Assembly (NCBI GenBank): GCA_017618355.1
Contig: JAFZUL010000027.1
Location: 1-64,000, forward strand
DNA length: 64,000 bases
Source: Muribaculaceae bacterium
GTDB lineage: Bacteria > Bacteroidota > Bacteroidia > Bacteroidales > Muribaculaceae
Direction: 5' to 3'
Position 1 is the first letter of the stretch. Each line of letters starts with the position of its first letter. The position numbers and the translations under genes are program-made. Under the pieces are notes generated by a model. That model saw nothing but the letters and a program-made list of their open reading frames with translations, had not been told where the DNA came from and made no database searches. Positions 26,285-34,926 of the stretch are shown here, in pieces.

Positions 26285-28135
26285 ATGAAGAAATTCTTAC
26301 TTCTCGCAGCTTTCTTTGCTGCATTCACGATGAGCGCTCAGGACTTCACGCTAACTGAAGTAACCAGCACTAACAATGTTCCAACCGACCGTATGAACAA
26401 CCGTCAGGGCTTCGGCATGGACGGCAAATTCATCGTTATGGACAAGGTTCTTGGCCAGATCAATTTCTACAATCCTGAAGATGGTTATGTAGAGAACACT
26501 CTTGCGACTGGCGCTACCGCTTCTTGGCCCGCTATTACTCGCGACGAGGCTGGCAACATCATCGCCCGCGTTGACAACAGCTGGCCTGGCAGCTTCATGG
26601 CCGACACTGTTATCATGAAGATCTTCCCCGCTGGCGGAGGCGGAGCAATCGATGTTGAAGGCAACCTCTTCGCCGACTTTACAAGCGAGAATGGTCGTTG
26701 CGACTTCTTCGGCTTCGTTGAAGGCAATGTGATGGAAGAAGGCATCATGTGGCTCGTGACATCTAATTCTACCGGCATCCTGAAGGTTCCTTTCGTTGAG
26801 GGTGAAATCGATGGCGACCACATCGCTCTGTTCCCACTTGACGGTGCTTCTCTGTCTCCAACAAGCTCTACCGTAGTTAACCCCTACATCGCTGCCGACG
26901 GCACCAAGCACTACATGCTCTGGACCCGCAACGCTCAGCCTATCGACATGGTATTGAACGAGGACGAGGATGGCTTTGTAGCCACAACCTTCACTCTGCC
27001 TAACAAGGGTGCGACCAACGGCTGCTTCCCATTGACATTCGGTGGCAAGGACCTGGTTATCTACGTTACTAATCCTAACTATGGCAATGCTTGGGCTATC
27101 GCCGAGAAGAACGCCGAGGAGCCTATCGCATTTATTCCTGAGGAGGCTGGTTTCTTAACCAATGGCTTCCAGTGCAACTGGCTCAACGCTGAGGTTGTTA
27201 ACGAGAACAAGGCTCTCATCTATCAGTACTTCCCCGGCAACTTCTTCAAGACTTATGAGTTGACTATTGGTGGTGCTGAGGAGCACACTTATGCTGTTTG
27301 CGGTACTCCTGCCGCACTGTTTGGCATGGAGAACGACTGGGATCCAGTTGATGCTCCTGAAATGACTCTCAACGAGGAGACTGGTCTCTATGAGTGGACA
27401 AGCGCTGAGACAGAGCTCGCTTCTGGCAACGTAGAGTTCAAGGTTGTTCAAGACCACGCTTGGGATGTTTGCTTCCCCGAGAACAACTATGTAATTCCTG
27501 TTGAGGCTGCTGGCAACTACACTCTCACTGTAACCTACAACCCCGAAACTAACGAGGTCAACGCTACTCTCGAAGGCACTCCACTGCCACCAGAACCAAC
27601 TAAGGTTTATATCATTGGCGAAGTTAACGGTCTTTCATGGGCTACCAACGTAGGTGTTGAGATGGAGACTGAAGACAACGTTATCTTCACTAAGGATGTT
27701 GTTCTCAACGATGACACTAGGACTGTTGATCCAATTGGCGACAACGAGTACTGCTTCTTCAGCTTCGCTACTAAGTTGATGGAAGCTGCCGACGACTGGA
27801 ATGGTCTTGCACCTTACCGTTTCGGCGCAGTATCGGAGGCAACTGCCGACAATCCAAACGGTGACTTCCGCTTCTACAAGAACATGATGGGTCAGCCATT
27901 GGCACTTACATTCGACAATGGCAAGGCATTCCAGGTTGAGGAGGGTACTTACACTCTCACTGTTGACATGGATCAAATGACCCTCACCATCGTTGGCGAG
28001 AGTTTCACTGGCGTAGAGAACCTCAACGTTAACAACATCGCTAAGAGCGGTCGTTACAACCTTCTTGGCCAGCCAGTTAATGAGAACTACAAGGGTATCG
28101 TAATTGAGAATGGCGTGAAGAAAATTCAGAAGTAA
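26285..28135 (+). CDS. Modular secreted protein, paralogue A, with T9SS-like tail
   Basis: A 616-residue protein with a signal peptide (MKKFLLLAAFFAAFTMSAQ). Residues ~20-335 form a beta-rich domain (GFGMDGKFIVMDKVLGQINF, WPAITRDEAGNIIARVDNSW, FVEGEIDGDHIALFPLDGAS) nearly identical to the start of the protein at 40129-41619 and perhaps of the DUF4623 type. Residues ~340-560 hold two SusE/CBM-like starch-binding-type domains (FKVVQDHAWDVCF; VYIIGEVNGLSWATN). The last ~35 residues (RYNLLGQPVNENYKGIVIEN) look like a type IX secretion sorting signal. A surface glycan-binding role is likely but no ligand can be named. Confidence 0.75.
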   Translation: MKKFLLLAAFFAAFTMSAQDFTLTEVTSTNNVPTDRMNNRQGFGMDGKFIVMDKVLGQINFYNPEDGYVENTLATGATASWPAITRDEAGNIIARVDNSWPGSFMADTVIMKIFPAGGGGAIDVEGNLFADFTSENGRCDFFGFVEGNVMEEGIMWLVTSNSTGILKVPFVEGEIDGDHIALFPLDGASLSPTSSTVVNPYIAADGTKHYMLWTRNAQPIDMVLNEDEDGFVATTFTLPNKGATNGCFPLTFGGKDLVIYVTNPNYGNAWAIAEKNAEEPIAFIPEEAGFLTNGFQCNWLNAEVVNENKALIYQYFPGNFFKTYELTIGGAEEHTYAVCGTPAALFGMENDWDPVDAPEMTLNEETGLYEWTSAETELASGNVEFKVVQDHAWDVCFPENNYVIPVEAAGNYTLTVTYNPETNEVNATLEGTPLPPEPTKVYIIGEVNGLSWATNVGVEMETEDNVIFTKDVVLNDDTRTVDPIGDNEYCFFSFATKLMEAADDWNGLAPYRFGAVSEATADNPNGDFRFYKNMMGQPLALTFDNGKAFQVEEGTYTLTVDMDQMTLTIVGESFTGVENLNVNNIAKSGRYNLLGQPVNENYKGIVIENGVKKIQK

Positions 28136-28170
28136 TTGATTCCAATTTGACTCTTTAGTCAAAGAAATTC

Positions 28171-28207
28171 AAGGGTATTCGCCTCAGTGGTGAATACCCT
28201 TATTTTT
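28171..28207 (+). terminator. Rho-independent terminator
   Basis: AAGGGTATTC pairs with GAATACCCTT across an 11-nt loop and is followed by ATTTTT. It separates paralogue A from the TonB-dependent receptor gene. Confidence 0.8.
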
Positions 28208-28326
28208 ATGGAATTATCAAAAGAATGAAACAATGGGAGCAAACCATGATGTTTCATTTTCGACGATTTTTTGGGTTTAGGAATGGCAAAAATACTAATC
28301 CCCATTTTTTCTCGTTATAATAAATA

Positions 28327-30735
28327 ATGAGAAATATAATAAGGAACATTGCCTTGCTTGTGGTACTCGCCACAACGGCATTGGCAATGAACGGACAGAT
28401 TAAAATCACAGGAACGGTTGTTGATGAATTTGACAATCCCATTGAGTTTGCGTCGGTGCGCATCCAAGGCACGATGCTAGGCGTTAATACCGACCTTAAC
28501 GGAAAATATGAAATCACAGTTCCAGCAAAGGACACCATCGAGGTAGTGTTCTCGTGCATGGGTTACAGCGATGTAAAGCGCCGACTCATCAAGCCCGTGA
28601 GTCCTGTGAACCTAAGCCCTAAGCTTTATAAGACGACTATCGAACTCGCCGAGGTGCAAGTCACGGAGTACAAGAAGCAGACCAACACGATGCAGGACAT
28701 TGATGTCGAAGTCGCCAAGATGACTCCCAGCGCCAGCGGCAACACCGTGGAGAACGTGCTCACCATCCAAGCCGGCGTAAGTAGCAAAAATGAGATGAGC
28801 GCGCAGTACATGGTGCGAGGTGGCACCTACGACGAGAATAGTGTCTATATCAACGGCATAGAGGTTTATCGCCCACAGCTGGTCACCAACGGCCAACAAG
28901 AGGGTTTGAGTATCATCAATGGCGACATGGTGCAGAAGGTAGCTTTCTCTACTGGTGGCTTTAACGCCGAGTACAGCGACAAGATGTCGAGTGTGCTCGA
29001 CATCACCTACAAAGAGCCACAAAGCTTTGAGGGCAGTATCAACGCCAGCCTGCAAGGCGGCTCACTCACACTCGGCCACAGCACAGGCAAATTCTCGCAG
29101 ATGCACGGTGTGCGCTACAAGCGCAACTCATCGATGCTCGGTTCGCTGGAGTCGAAAGGCGAATACGACCCGCAGTTCTTTGATTATCAGACCCACATCG
29201 TGCTCAAACCGAGCAAAAAGTTCAAGGTGTCGTTGCTAGGTAACGTGTCAATCAACGACTACCGCTTCACCCCTGCCAACCGCGAGACAAGCTTCGGCAC
29301 CTCGACCAACGCTAAGTCGTTCCTCGTGTATTTCGACGGTCAGGAGAAAGACAAGTTCCATACTTATTTCGGCGCATTGCAGTTGAATTACAAGTTCAAC
29401 GACAAGGGCACCGACCTCACCCTCACTGGAAGTGCTTACCGCACCGACGAGTTGGTGGCCTACGACATCCATGGCGAATACTGGCTCGACCAAGCAGGCA
29501 CCAGCGGCGAAGAGAGCGTGGGCGGCGAGCTTGGTGTGGGCAAATATCACGAGCATGCCCGCAATCGCCTTAAGATAAACGTATATAGCGCGTCACTCAA
29601 GGGAAACATAGGTCTAAACAACAACAATATCAGCTATGGTTTCCAGATGCGCCACGACGTGTTCTACGAGCGCTCACGCGAGTGGCAATGGCGCGACTCG
29701 GCAGGGTATTCTCTGCCACACATCCCCGATGAGGTCAATGTCATCTACAACATGTCCTCGAGCAACGATTTGAGCACTAACCGCTTCTCGGCGTTCGTTC
29801 AGGACACATATAAGCTCTATTCTGGCGCTGGCGCATTCACTTTCAATGTGGGCGTGCGCTACAGCTACTGGGACTTCAACAAGGAGTCGCTTATATCGCC
29901 ACGCTTCAGCATAGGCTATGTGCCTGAGCGCAACAACCGCTTTGCCATGCGACTGGCGGGAGGACTCTACTACCAGTCGCCATTCTACAAGGAATACCGA
30001 ATCCAGACGATTGACGAGCACGGAAACTCGGTGATAACGCTCAACCGCGACATCAAGTCACAGCGAAGCATCCATGTGATACTTGGAGGAGACTACTCAT
30101 TCCGTGCGCTGAACCGCCCCTTCAAACTTACTGCCGAGGTTTATTACAAGAACTTGAGCAATATGATTCCCTACGAGGTGGATAACCTTAAGATGAACTA
30201 TAGCGGCGAGAACTCGTCGAAAGGTTACATCGCTGGTCTCGATTTCAAAATCTTCGGACAGTTTGTGGAAGGCACCGACTCGTGGATAAGCTTCTCGCTG
30301 ATGAAGACACAGGAGGAGCTCAACGGCGTGAAAGTGCCGCTACCAACCGATCAGCGGTACAGCGTGGCTATATTCTTCACCGACTATTTCCCCAAATTCC
30401 CACGCATCAAGTTCAGCCTCAAGGGCATTATCAGTGACGGTCTGCCCACCACTGCCCCACTTCGCACCCGCGACGAGGGATTTTTCCGTCAGCCTTCCTA
30501 CAAGCGCGTGGATGTGGGAGCGTCTTACCTGCTGCTTGGCGAGGACCACAAGCCAGCATCGGGCTTCTTCAGCCACTTCAAGAGCATCTGGCTAGGTCTT
30601 GACGTGTTCAACCTGCTTGACATAAGCAACGTGAGCAGCTACTATTGGGTAACCGATGTGAACCGCATCCAATACGCCGTGCCCAACTACCTCACCCGCC
30701 GCCAAATCAATGTGCGACTGACGATGAACTTTTAG
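28327..30735 (+). CDS. TonB-dependent receptor with carboxypeptidase-like N-terminal domain
   Basis: An 802-residue outer membrane protein. A signal peptide (to ~24) is followed by a carboxypeptidase-regulatory-like domain (IKITGTVVDEFDNPIEFASV, ~25-105), a plug (~115-230; NTVENVLTIQAGVSSKNEMS, YMVRGGTYDENSVYINGIEV, STGGFNAEYSDKMSSVLDIT) and a barrel ending in RRQINVRLTMNF with terminal phenylalanine. It is shorter than SusC and has no SusD partner next to it, so it belongs to the general TonB-receptor group (siderophore, cofactor or oligosaccharide import). The ROK kinase gene follows after 51 bp with no terminator, hinting at co-transcription. The start at 28327 gives a good signal peptide. 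Confidence 0.88.
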   Translation: MRNIIRNIALLVVLATTALAMNGQIKITGTVVDEFDNPIEFASVRIQGTMLGVNTDLNGKYEITVPAKDTIEVVFSCMGYSDVKRRLIKPVSPVNLSPKLYKTTIELAEVQVTEYKKQTNTMQDIDVEVAKMTPSASGNTVENVLTIQAGVSSKNEMSAQYMVRGGTYDENSVYINGIEVYRPQLVTNGQQEGLSIINGDMVQKVAFSTGGFNAEYSDKMSSVLDITYKEPQSFEGSINASLQGGSLTLGHSTGKFSQMHGVRYKRNSSMLGSLESKGEYDPQFFDYQTHIVLKPSKKFKVSLLGNVSINDYRFTPANRETSFGTSTNAKSFLVYFDGQEKDKFHTYFGALQLNYKFNDKGTDLTLTGSAYRTDELVAYDIHGEYWLDQAGTSGEESVGGELGVGKYHEHARNRLKINVYSASLKGNIGLNNNNISYGFQMRHDVFYERSREWQWRDSAGYSLPHIPDEVNVIYNMSSSNDLSTNRFSAFVQDTYKLYSGAGAFTFNVGVRYSYWDFNKESLISPRFSIGYVPERNNRFAMRLAGGLYYQSPFYKEYRIQTIDEHGNSVITLNRDIKSQRSIHVILGGDYSFRALNRPFKLTAEVYYKNLSNMIPYEVDNLKMNYSGENSSKGYIAGLDFKIFGQFVEGTDSWISFSLMKTQEELNGVKVPLPTDQRYSVAIFFTDYFPKFPRIKFSLKGIISDGLPTTAPLRTRDEGFFRQPSYKRVDVGASYLLLGEDHKPASGFFSHFKSIWLGLDVFNLLDISNVSSYYWVTDVNRIQYAVPNYLTRRQINVRLTMNF

Positions 30736-30786
30736 AAAGATATAAAACAAAATAAAAACATTAACCATTTAAATCAAAAGAACATT

Positions 30787-31749
30787 ATGAAACCTTACGT
30801 AATTGGTATCGACATGGGCGGCACTAACACCGCTTTTGGAATCGTTGACGCTCGCGGCACTGTTATCGCCAGCAGCTCTATCAAGACTGGCAAGCACTCA
30901 AAGATTGAGGACTACATCGATGAACTTTACACCGAGATTAACCGCATCATCGTGGCTAACGATGCAGAGGGTAAAATCAATGGCATAGGTATTGGTGCTC
31001 CTAACGCCAACTATTTCACTGGCGTGATAGAAGACGGCGTGAACCTGCCCTGGCCAACTCCTATACCCCTTGCCGACCTTATCTCCAAGAAGTTTGGCAT
31101 ACCTTGCGTAATCACCAACGACGCCAACGCTGCCGCCATCGGCGAGATGACCTACGGTGCAGCACGCGGCCTCAAAGATTTCATCATGATCACCCTTGGC
31201 ACTGGTGTGGGTAGCGGTATCGTGGTAAACGGACAGATGGTTTATGGCCATGACGGCTTTGCCGGCGAGCTCGGCCACGTGATTATGAAGCGCAACAACG
31301 GTCGCGTGTGTGGCTGCGGACGTACTGGCTGTCTTGAGGCTTACTGCTCGGCAACTGGCGTGGCTCGCACAGCCCGCGAGTTCCTCGAGATTCGCGACGA
31401 GGATTCTCTGCTTCGCGAGTATGACATCGATAACATCACCTCCAAGGACGTTTATGACTGCGCCGTGAAGGGCGACAAACTGGCAATCGACATTTTCAAC
31501 TACACCGGCACCATTCTGGGTGAAGCACTTGCTGACTTCGTCACCTTCTCGAGCCCCGAGGCTTTCGTTATCTTTGGCGGCCTCACTAAGAGCGGCGACT
31601 ACATCATGAACCCCATCCGTGAAGCCTTCGACAAGAACATCATGAAGGTATTCAAGGGCAAGGTGAAAATTCTTATCAGCGAGCTCAAAGAGAGCGACGC
31701 TGCCGTATTAGGCGCATCTGCCCTCGGCTGGGAGATCAAAGAGGACTAA
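30787..31749 (+). CDS. ROK-family sugar kinase (glucokinase-like)
   Basis: A 320-residue cytosolic kinase. The ATP-binding GIDMGGTNTAFGIVD opens the protein; further marks are GIGIGAPN, NDANAAAIGEMTYGAA, LGTGVGSGIVVNG, the substrate motif FAGELGHV, the ROK zinc-binding C-x-C-G-x-x-G-C-L-E signature (CGCGRTGCLEAY, ~175) and a late IFGGLTKSGDY. It most likely phosphorylates glucose or a related hexose; N-acetylhexosamine kinases share these motifs, and the nearby GH20 gene makes GlcNAc or ManNAc reasonable alternatives. There is no N-terminal DNA-binding domain, so it is an enzyme rather than a ROK repressor. Confidence 0.9.
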   Translation: MKPYVIGIDMGGTNTAFGIVDARGTVIASSSIKTGKHSKIEDYIDELYTEINRIIVANDAEGKINGIGIGAPNANYFTGVIEDGVNLPWPTPIPLADLISKKFGIPCVITNDANAAAIGEMTYGAARGLKDFIMITLGTGVGSGIVVNGQMVYGHDGFAGELGHVIMKRNNGRVCGCGRTGCLEAYCSATGVARTAREFLEIRDEDSLLREYDIDNITSKDVYDCAVKGDKLAIDIFNYTGTILGEALADFVTFSSPEAFVIFGGLTKSGDYIMNPIREAFDKNIMKVFKGKVKILISELKESDAAVLGASALGWEIKED

Positions 31750-31844
31750 AAATAAGTTTTAAGTAATAAGGGTTAAGTGTTAAGTGCATTAGATACTTGA
31801 CACTTTGCCCTTTCTTTTGTCATATATAGATTTTCTTTCCTGTT

Positions 31845-32636
31845 TTGAAAAAGATTATCCTATACATTATAGGTGTCATTTTTCTGCTGGCTGTGGCATT
31901 GCTTCTTTATGTGCGCGCCAACAACCCAGCGATGCCTGAACGCATCGTCGCCGCTCATGCTGGTGGCAACATCGACTCGCTGACCTACACCAACAGCCGC
32001 GAGGCGGTGGAACATGCCATTGCTTGCGGGGTTAAGTATATAGAGCTCGACATCGTCATTTCGCCAGAGGGTGAGCCTCTAGCGTTCCACTCAAGCGACG
32101 ATATGATTGACACCATCTACTCCTGTGACCCGCCACACATTGGCGAGTTCACAGCAGAACCGCTTCGCGGCAAGAACGGCAAAACCTACACCCCACTCAC
32201 CTGGCGCGAAATCAACGAGATATTCCTCGCCCATCCCGACCTCATCTTTGTGGTGGATAAGACCGACGACCCTGTCGTACTAGAAAAATACTTCCCCAAG
32301 CTCAAAGACCGCATGATAGTGGAGTGCTTCTCGATGCAACGCTACAAAGAGGTCACAAATGCAGGTTTCAAGCAGGCAATGCTCAGCGAGGAGGCATTCT
32401 CGCTGGGCGCAGTGATTTGGCAAGACATCAAACACCTGTTCTGCAGCGACGAGCCGCGCGTGGAGATGGTTACGATGGGACGCGACACCTACAACAGCCA
32501 CCGAGCAACCCGATGGTTCATCAAACTTTGCAACATTCCCGTAGCAATGTGGAGTGCCGCCGACCGCCAACACGCCAACGAGATGTTCAACAGAATCTCA
32601 CAGGCAAGGATGCTTTACACCAACGAAATTGAATAA
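31845..32636 (+). CDS. Membrane-anchored glycerophosphodiester phosphodiesterase-like protein (TTG start)
   Basis: A 263-residue protein whose only sensible start is TTG at 31845; it gives a good N-terminal membrane anchor or signal (KKIILYIIGVIFLLAVALLL). The GDPD-like barrel follows: IVAAHAGGNIDSLTYTNSRE, IACGVKYIELDIVISPEGEP, LAFHSSDD. The first histidine and the E-x-D pair are in place, but the canonical HRG is HAG and the HD motif is HSS, so it is a divergent member that may act on another phosphodiester. It follows the ROK gene after 95 bp of AT-rich sequence. Confidence 0.7.
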   Translation: MKKIILYIIGVIFLLAVALLLYVRANNPAMPERIVAAHAGGNIDSLTYTNSREAVEHAIACGVKYIELDIVISPEGEPLAFHSSDDMIDTIYSCDPPHIGEFTAEPLRGKNGKTYTPLTWREINEIFLAHPDLIFVVDKTDDPVVLEKYFPKLKDRMIVECFSMQRYKEVTNAGFKQAMLSEEAFSLGAVIWQDIKHLFCSDEPRVEMVTMGRDTYNSHRATRWFIKLCNIPVAMWSAADRQHANEMFNRISQARMLYTNEIE

Positions 32637-32694
32637 TATGTGATAAACGACAAGTCCCTATCAAATCCTAGTCATTCCTATTAACTCTTATCAT

Positions 32695-32739
32695 AAAAAT
32701 GAGGGTGTGTCAATAAAATCAGGCGCACCCTCATTTTTG
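32695..32739 (+). terminator. Rho-independent terminator, also arm of a distant inverted repeat
   Basis: AAAAATGAGGGTGTG pairs with GCGCACCCTCATTTTT around an A-rich loop, ending in T residues. Its reverse complement resembles 40021-40060 beyond the efflux operon. Confidence 0.7.
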
Positions 32740-32836
32740 TTCTCCATCCTTGATAATCCTACCGCACATTAAAATGATTGTTTTGATACAGCTACAGCTG
32801 CTATAGAATTAAAGAAACGGCAGATACTCCGATATA

Positions 32837-32844
32837 TACTTTTG
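32837..32844 (+). promoter_or_regulatory. Possible upstream -7 element
   Basis: TACTTTTG lies about 100 bp before the main TetR promoter and just before a 14-bp tandem duplication (TCGTTTTTAGGATC twice, 32853-32880). It may be an alternative start for the efflux operon. Confidence 0.35.
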
Positions 32845-32888
32845 TAGACCGCTCGTTTTTAGGATCTCGTTTTTAGGATCAAACTTTC

Positions 32889-32904
32889 TTAACAAAATTG
32901 TTAG
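32889..32904. promoter_or_regulatory. Likely TetR operator O1
   Basis: TTAACAAAATTGTTAG, a near-perfect 16-bp palindrome just upstream of the -33 region of the efflux-operon promoter, closely similar to O2 at 32957. Confidence 0.6.
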
Positions 32905-32934
32905 AATTTTCTTGCATAATTAAAAAGAGTGTCT

Positions 32935-32942
32935 TATATTTG
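32935..32942 (+). promoter_or_regulatory. -7 element of TetR/efflux operon
   Basis: TATATTTG, preceded 20 bp upstream by CTTG in place of the -33 TTTG. It lies between the two palindromes, so a bound TetR dimer at either would block it. Confidence 0.6.
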
Positions 32943-32956
32943 CACCGAGATTTTTA

Positions 32957-32972
32957 TTAACAAATTTGTTAA
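32957..32972. promoter_or_regulatory. Likely TetR operator O2
   Basis: TTAACAAATTTGTTAA is a perfect 16-bp palindrome 15 bp downstream of the -7 element, in the transcribed leader of the tetR gene that starts at 33017. Confidence 0.65.
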
Positions 32973-33016
32973 CAAAACATCACACATTGAAAGACAACCA
33001 TTTAAATTAAAAAAAT

Positions 33017-33649
33017 ATGACCAAACATCGAAACAACAAGGAAAAAGACATTCTAAACGCCGCCAAGGAAGAATTCCTTGAGAAAGGCTATGATGGCGCT
33101 CGCACCACTTCAATAGCAAAGAGTGCTGGTGTAACCCATGCAATGCTTCATTACTATTTCAAAACCAAAGAGGAGTTGTTTGGCCGCATCTTCACCGACT
33201 TTATCAATGACGTAGTCACCAACCTTGGGCTCTTGTTCAGCGACAGTGACAAAACTTTCTTGGAGCGAGTAACAGAAGGCATCACTCTTCATTTCAATTA
33301 TGTCATGGAAAACCCACACTTGCCGTTGTTTGCAGTCAGAGAGCTAATGTCCCGACCCGATCGCATAGATATCATTAAGCCCTCATTATCACACAATGTG
33401 GGCAGACTCTATATTTTGCTTCAACAAAACATCGATGAAGCGATTGCTAAAGGAGAGATAGCACCAAATATCGATGCCCCCACTTTACTCATCGACATGC
33501 TTTCTCTCAACGTGTTCCCATTCCTCGTTCATCCCGCCTACCAAGCAGTAGTGGGAGAAGAAGTTGGCGAAATCAACAGCTTCCTTGAACAACGCAAACA
33601 AGAGAACATAGAATTAATAACACGACGATTAACACCCAATAAGCAATGA
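33017..33649 (+). CDS. TetR/AcrR-family transcriptional repressor
   Basis: A 210-residue one-component regulator. The N-terminal helix-turn-helix (KDILNAAKEEFLEKGYDGAR, TTSIAKSAGVTHAMLHYYFK, TKEELFGRIF) is typical; the rest is the variable helical ligand-binding domain. It is the first gene of a seven-gene drug-efflux operon, overlapping the TolC gene by 4 bp (ATGA). Two near-identical palindromes flank its promoter, so it very probably represses its own operon and releases on binding a toxic ligand such as a bile acid or antibiotic; the ligand is unknown. Confidence 0.92.
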   Translation: MTKHRNNKEKDILNAAKEEFLEKGYDGARTTSIAKSAGVTHAMLHYYFKTKEELFGRIFTDFINDVVTNLGLLFSDSDKTFLERVTEGITLHFNYVMENPHLPLFAVRELMSRPDRIDIIKPSLSHNVGRLYILLQQNIDEAIAKGEIAPNIDAPTLLIDMLSLNVFPFLVHPAYQAVVGEEVGEINSFLEQRKQENIELITRRLTPNKQ

Positions 33650-34926
33650 AACGCATTTACACTTTATCATTAATCCTCGCCTGTTTTACCATGGCGCATG
33701 CCCAACTCACCATTGAGCAGTGCCATAAACTTGCTCAGAAGAACTACCCTCTTGCTAAGCAGTATGGCCTCATTGAGCAAAGCAGCAGTTACACCCTCGA
33801 CAAACTCATTCACACTTGGTTGCCACAAGTGACCCTAGGCGCACAAGCGTCAAACCAAAATGAGACACCATCATTCCCCGAGCAGATGAGAGAAATGCTC
33901 TCAACCGGCGGTCTCGATATGCAAGGCATTGCCAAAGACCAGTACCGCGTGCAGATCGACGTGAATCAGGTAATCTTCGACGGAGGGAAGGTAAGCAGTC
34001 AAAAAGCCATCACTCGAGCCCAGGAGATTGAACAGAAAGCACAGACCGATGTTGACCTCTACAGCCTGAACAAGAGAATCAACGAGCTGTTCTTTGGTGT
34101 GCTGCTCATGGACGACCGCATCAAGCAGACCGACATGACACTCGAGATGCTGAATGGAAATCTTGACAAACTGATGTCGCACGTGAGAAACGGCGTTGCC
34201 ACAACAGCCGACGAAAGTTTGCTAAGAGCCGAGATAATGACTGTGGAGCAGGGCAAGACCACGATGCAATGGACTCGTGACAGCTATAAAAACATGCTCG
34301 GGATTCTCATTGGCGAAACAATAGGCGACAGGGAACTCATAAAACCCAGTCAAGCAGAACCATTTTCGCTGACAAGCAATCGTCCCGAGCTGCAGCTCAT
34401 TGATGCCAAGATTGCCACCCTCGATGCCCGCAAGAAAGCCATCAACGCCTCGGTGATGCCAGTGATAAGCGCTTTTGGACAGGCGTTCTATGGATATCCA
34501 GGATACAACACCTTTGAAAATATGCTCAACCGCAAATGGTCGTTCAACGCCATAGTGGGAATTCGTGCTTCATGGAGCCTGAGCAGCCTCTACGACCGCA
34601 AGACCAACTTGAACCAGTTAGCAACCTCACGCCAGCAAGCCGAGCTTCAGCGCGAAGTGTTCCTGCTCAACAACCAGATAGAGGCGAGCCGTGAGAACGA
34701 CGAGATTTCCCGCCTGCGAGAGCTCATCAAGAGCGATGCGACAATAGTGTCGCTCAGGAAGGATGTTAGGCAAGCCGAGGAGTCGAAACTCCGAAACGGC
34801 GTTATCGACATCCACAAACTTGTGGAGCGCATCACCGACGAGAACAGTGCGGCGCAAACTCAAATCATCCACAACATAGAGTTATTGAAAACAATTTACG
34901 ACTTAAAATATACTGTAAACCAATGA
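33646..34926 (+). CDS. TolC-family outer membrane efflux protein
   Basis: A 426-residue protein with a signal peptide (MKRIYTLSLILACFTMAHAQ) and the OEP opening LTIEQCHKLAQKNYPLAKQY. Long helices with alternating hydrophobic and alanine/glutamine residues (SQKAITRAQEIEQKAQTDVD; LNQLATSRQQAELQREVFLL) form the periplasmic tunnel. It overlaps tetR by 4 bp and the adaptor gene by 4 bp, so translation of the three is coupled. It supplies the outer membrane channel for the ABC exporter encoded downstream. Confidence 0.9.
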   Translation: MKRIYTLSLILACFTMAHAQLTIEQCHKLAQKNYPLAKQYGLIEQSSSYTLDKLIHTWLPQVTLGAQASNQNETPSFPEQMREMLSTGGLDMQGIAKDQYRVQIDVNQVIFDGGKVSSQKAITRAQEIEQKAQTDVDLYSLNKRINELFFGVLLMDDRIKQTDMTLEMLNGNLDKLMSHVRNGVATTADESLLRAEIMTVEQGKTTMQWTRDSYKNMLGILIGETIGDRELIKPSQAEPFSLTSNRPELQLIDAKIATLDARKKAINASVMPVISAFGQAFYGYPGYNTFENMLNRKWSFNAIVGIRASWSLSSLYDRKTNLNQLATSRQQAELQREVFLLNNQIEASRENDEISRLRELIKSDATIVSLRKDVRQAEESKLRNGVIDIHKLVERITDENSAAQTQIIHNIELLKTIYDLKYTVNQ

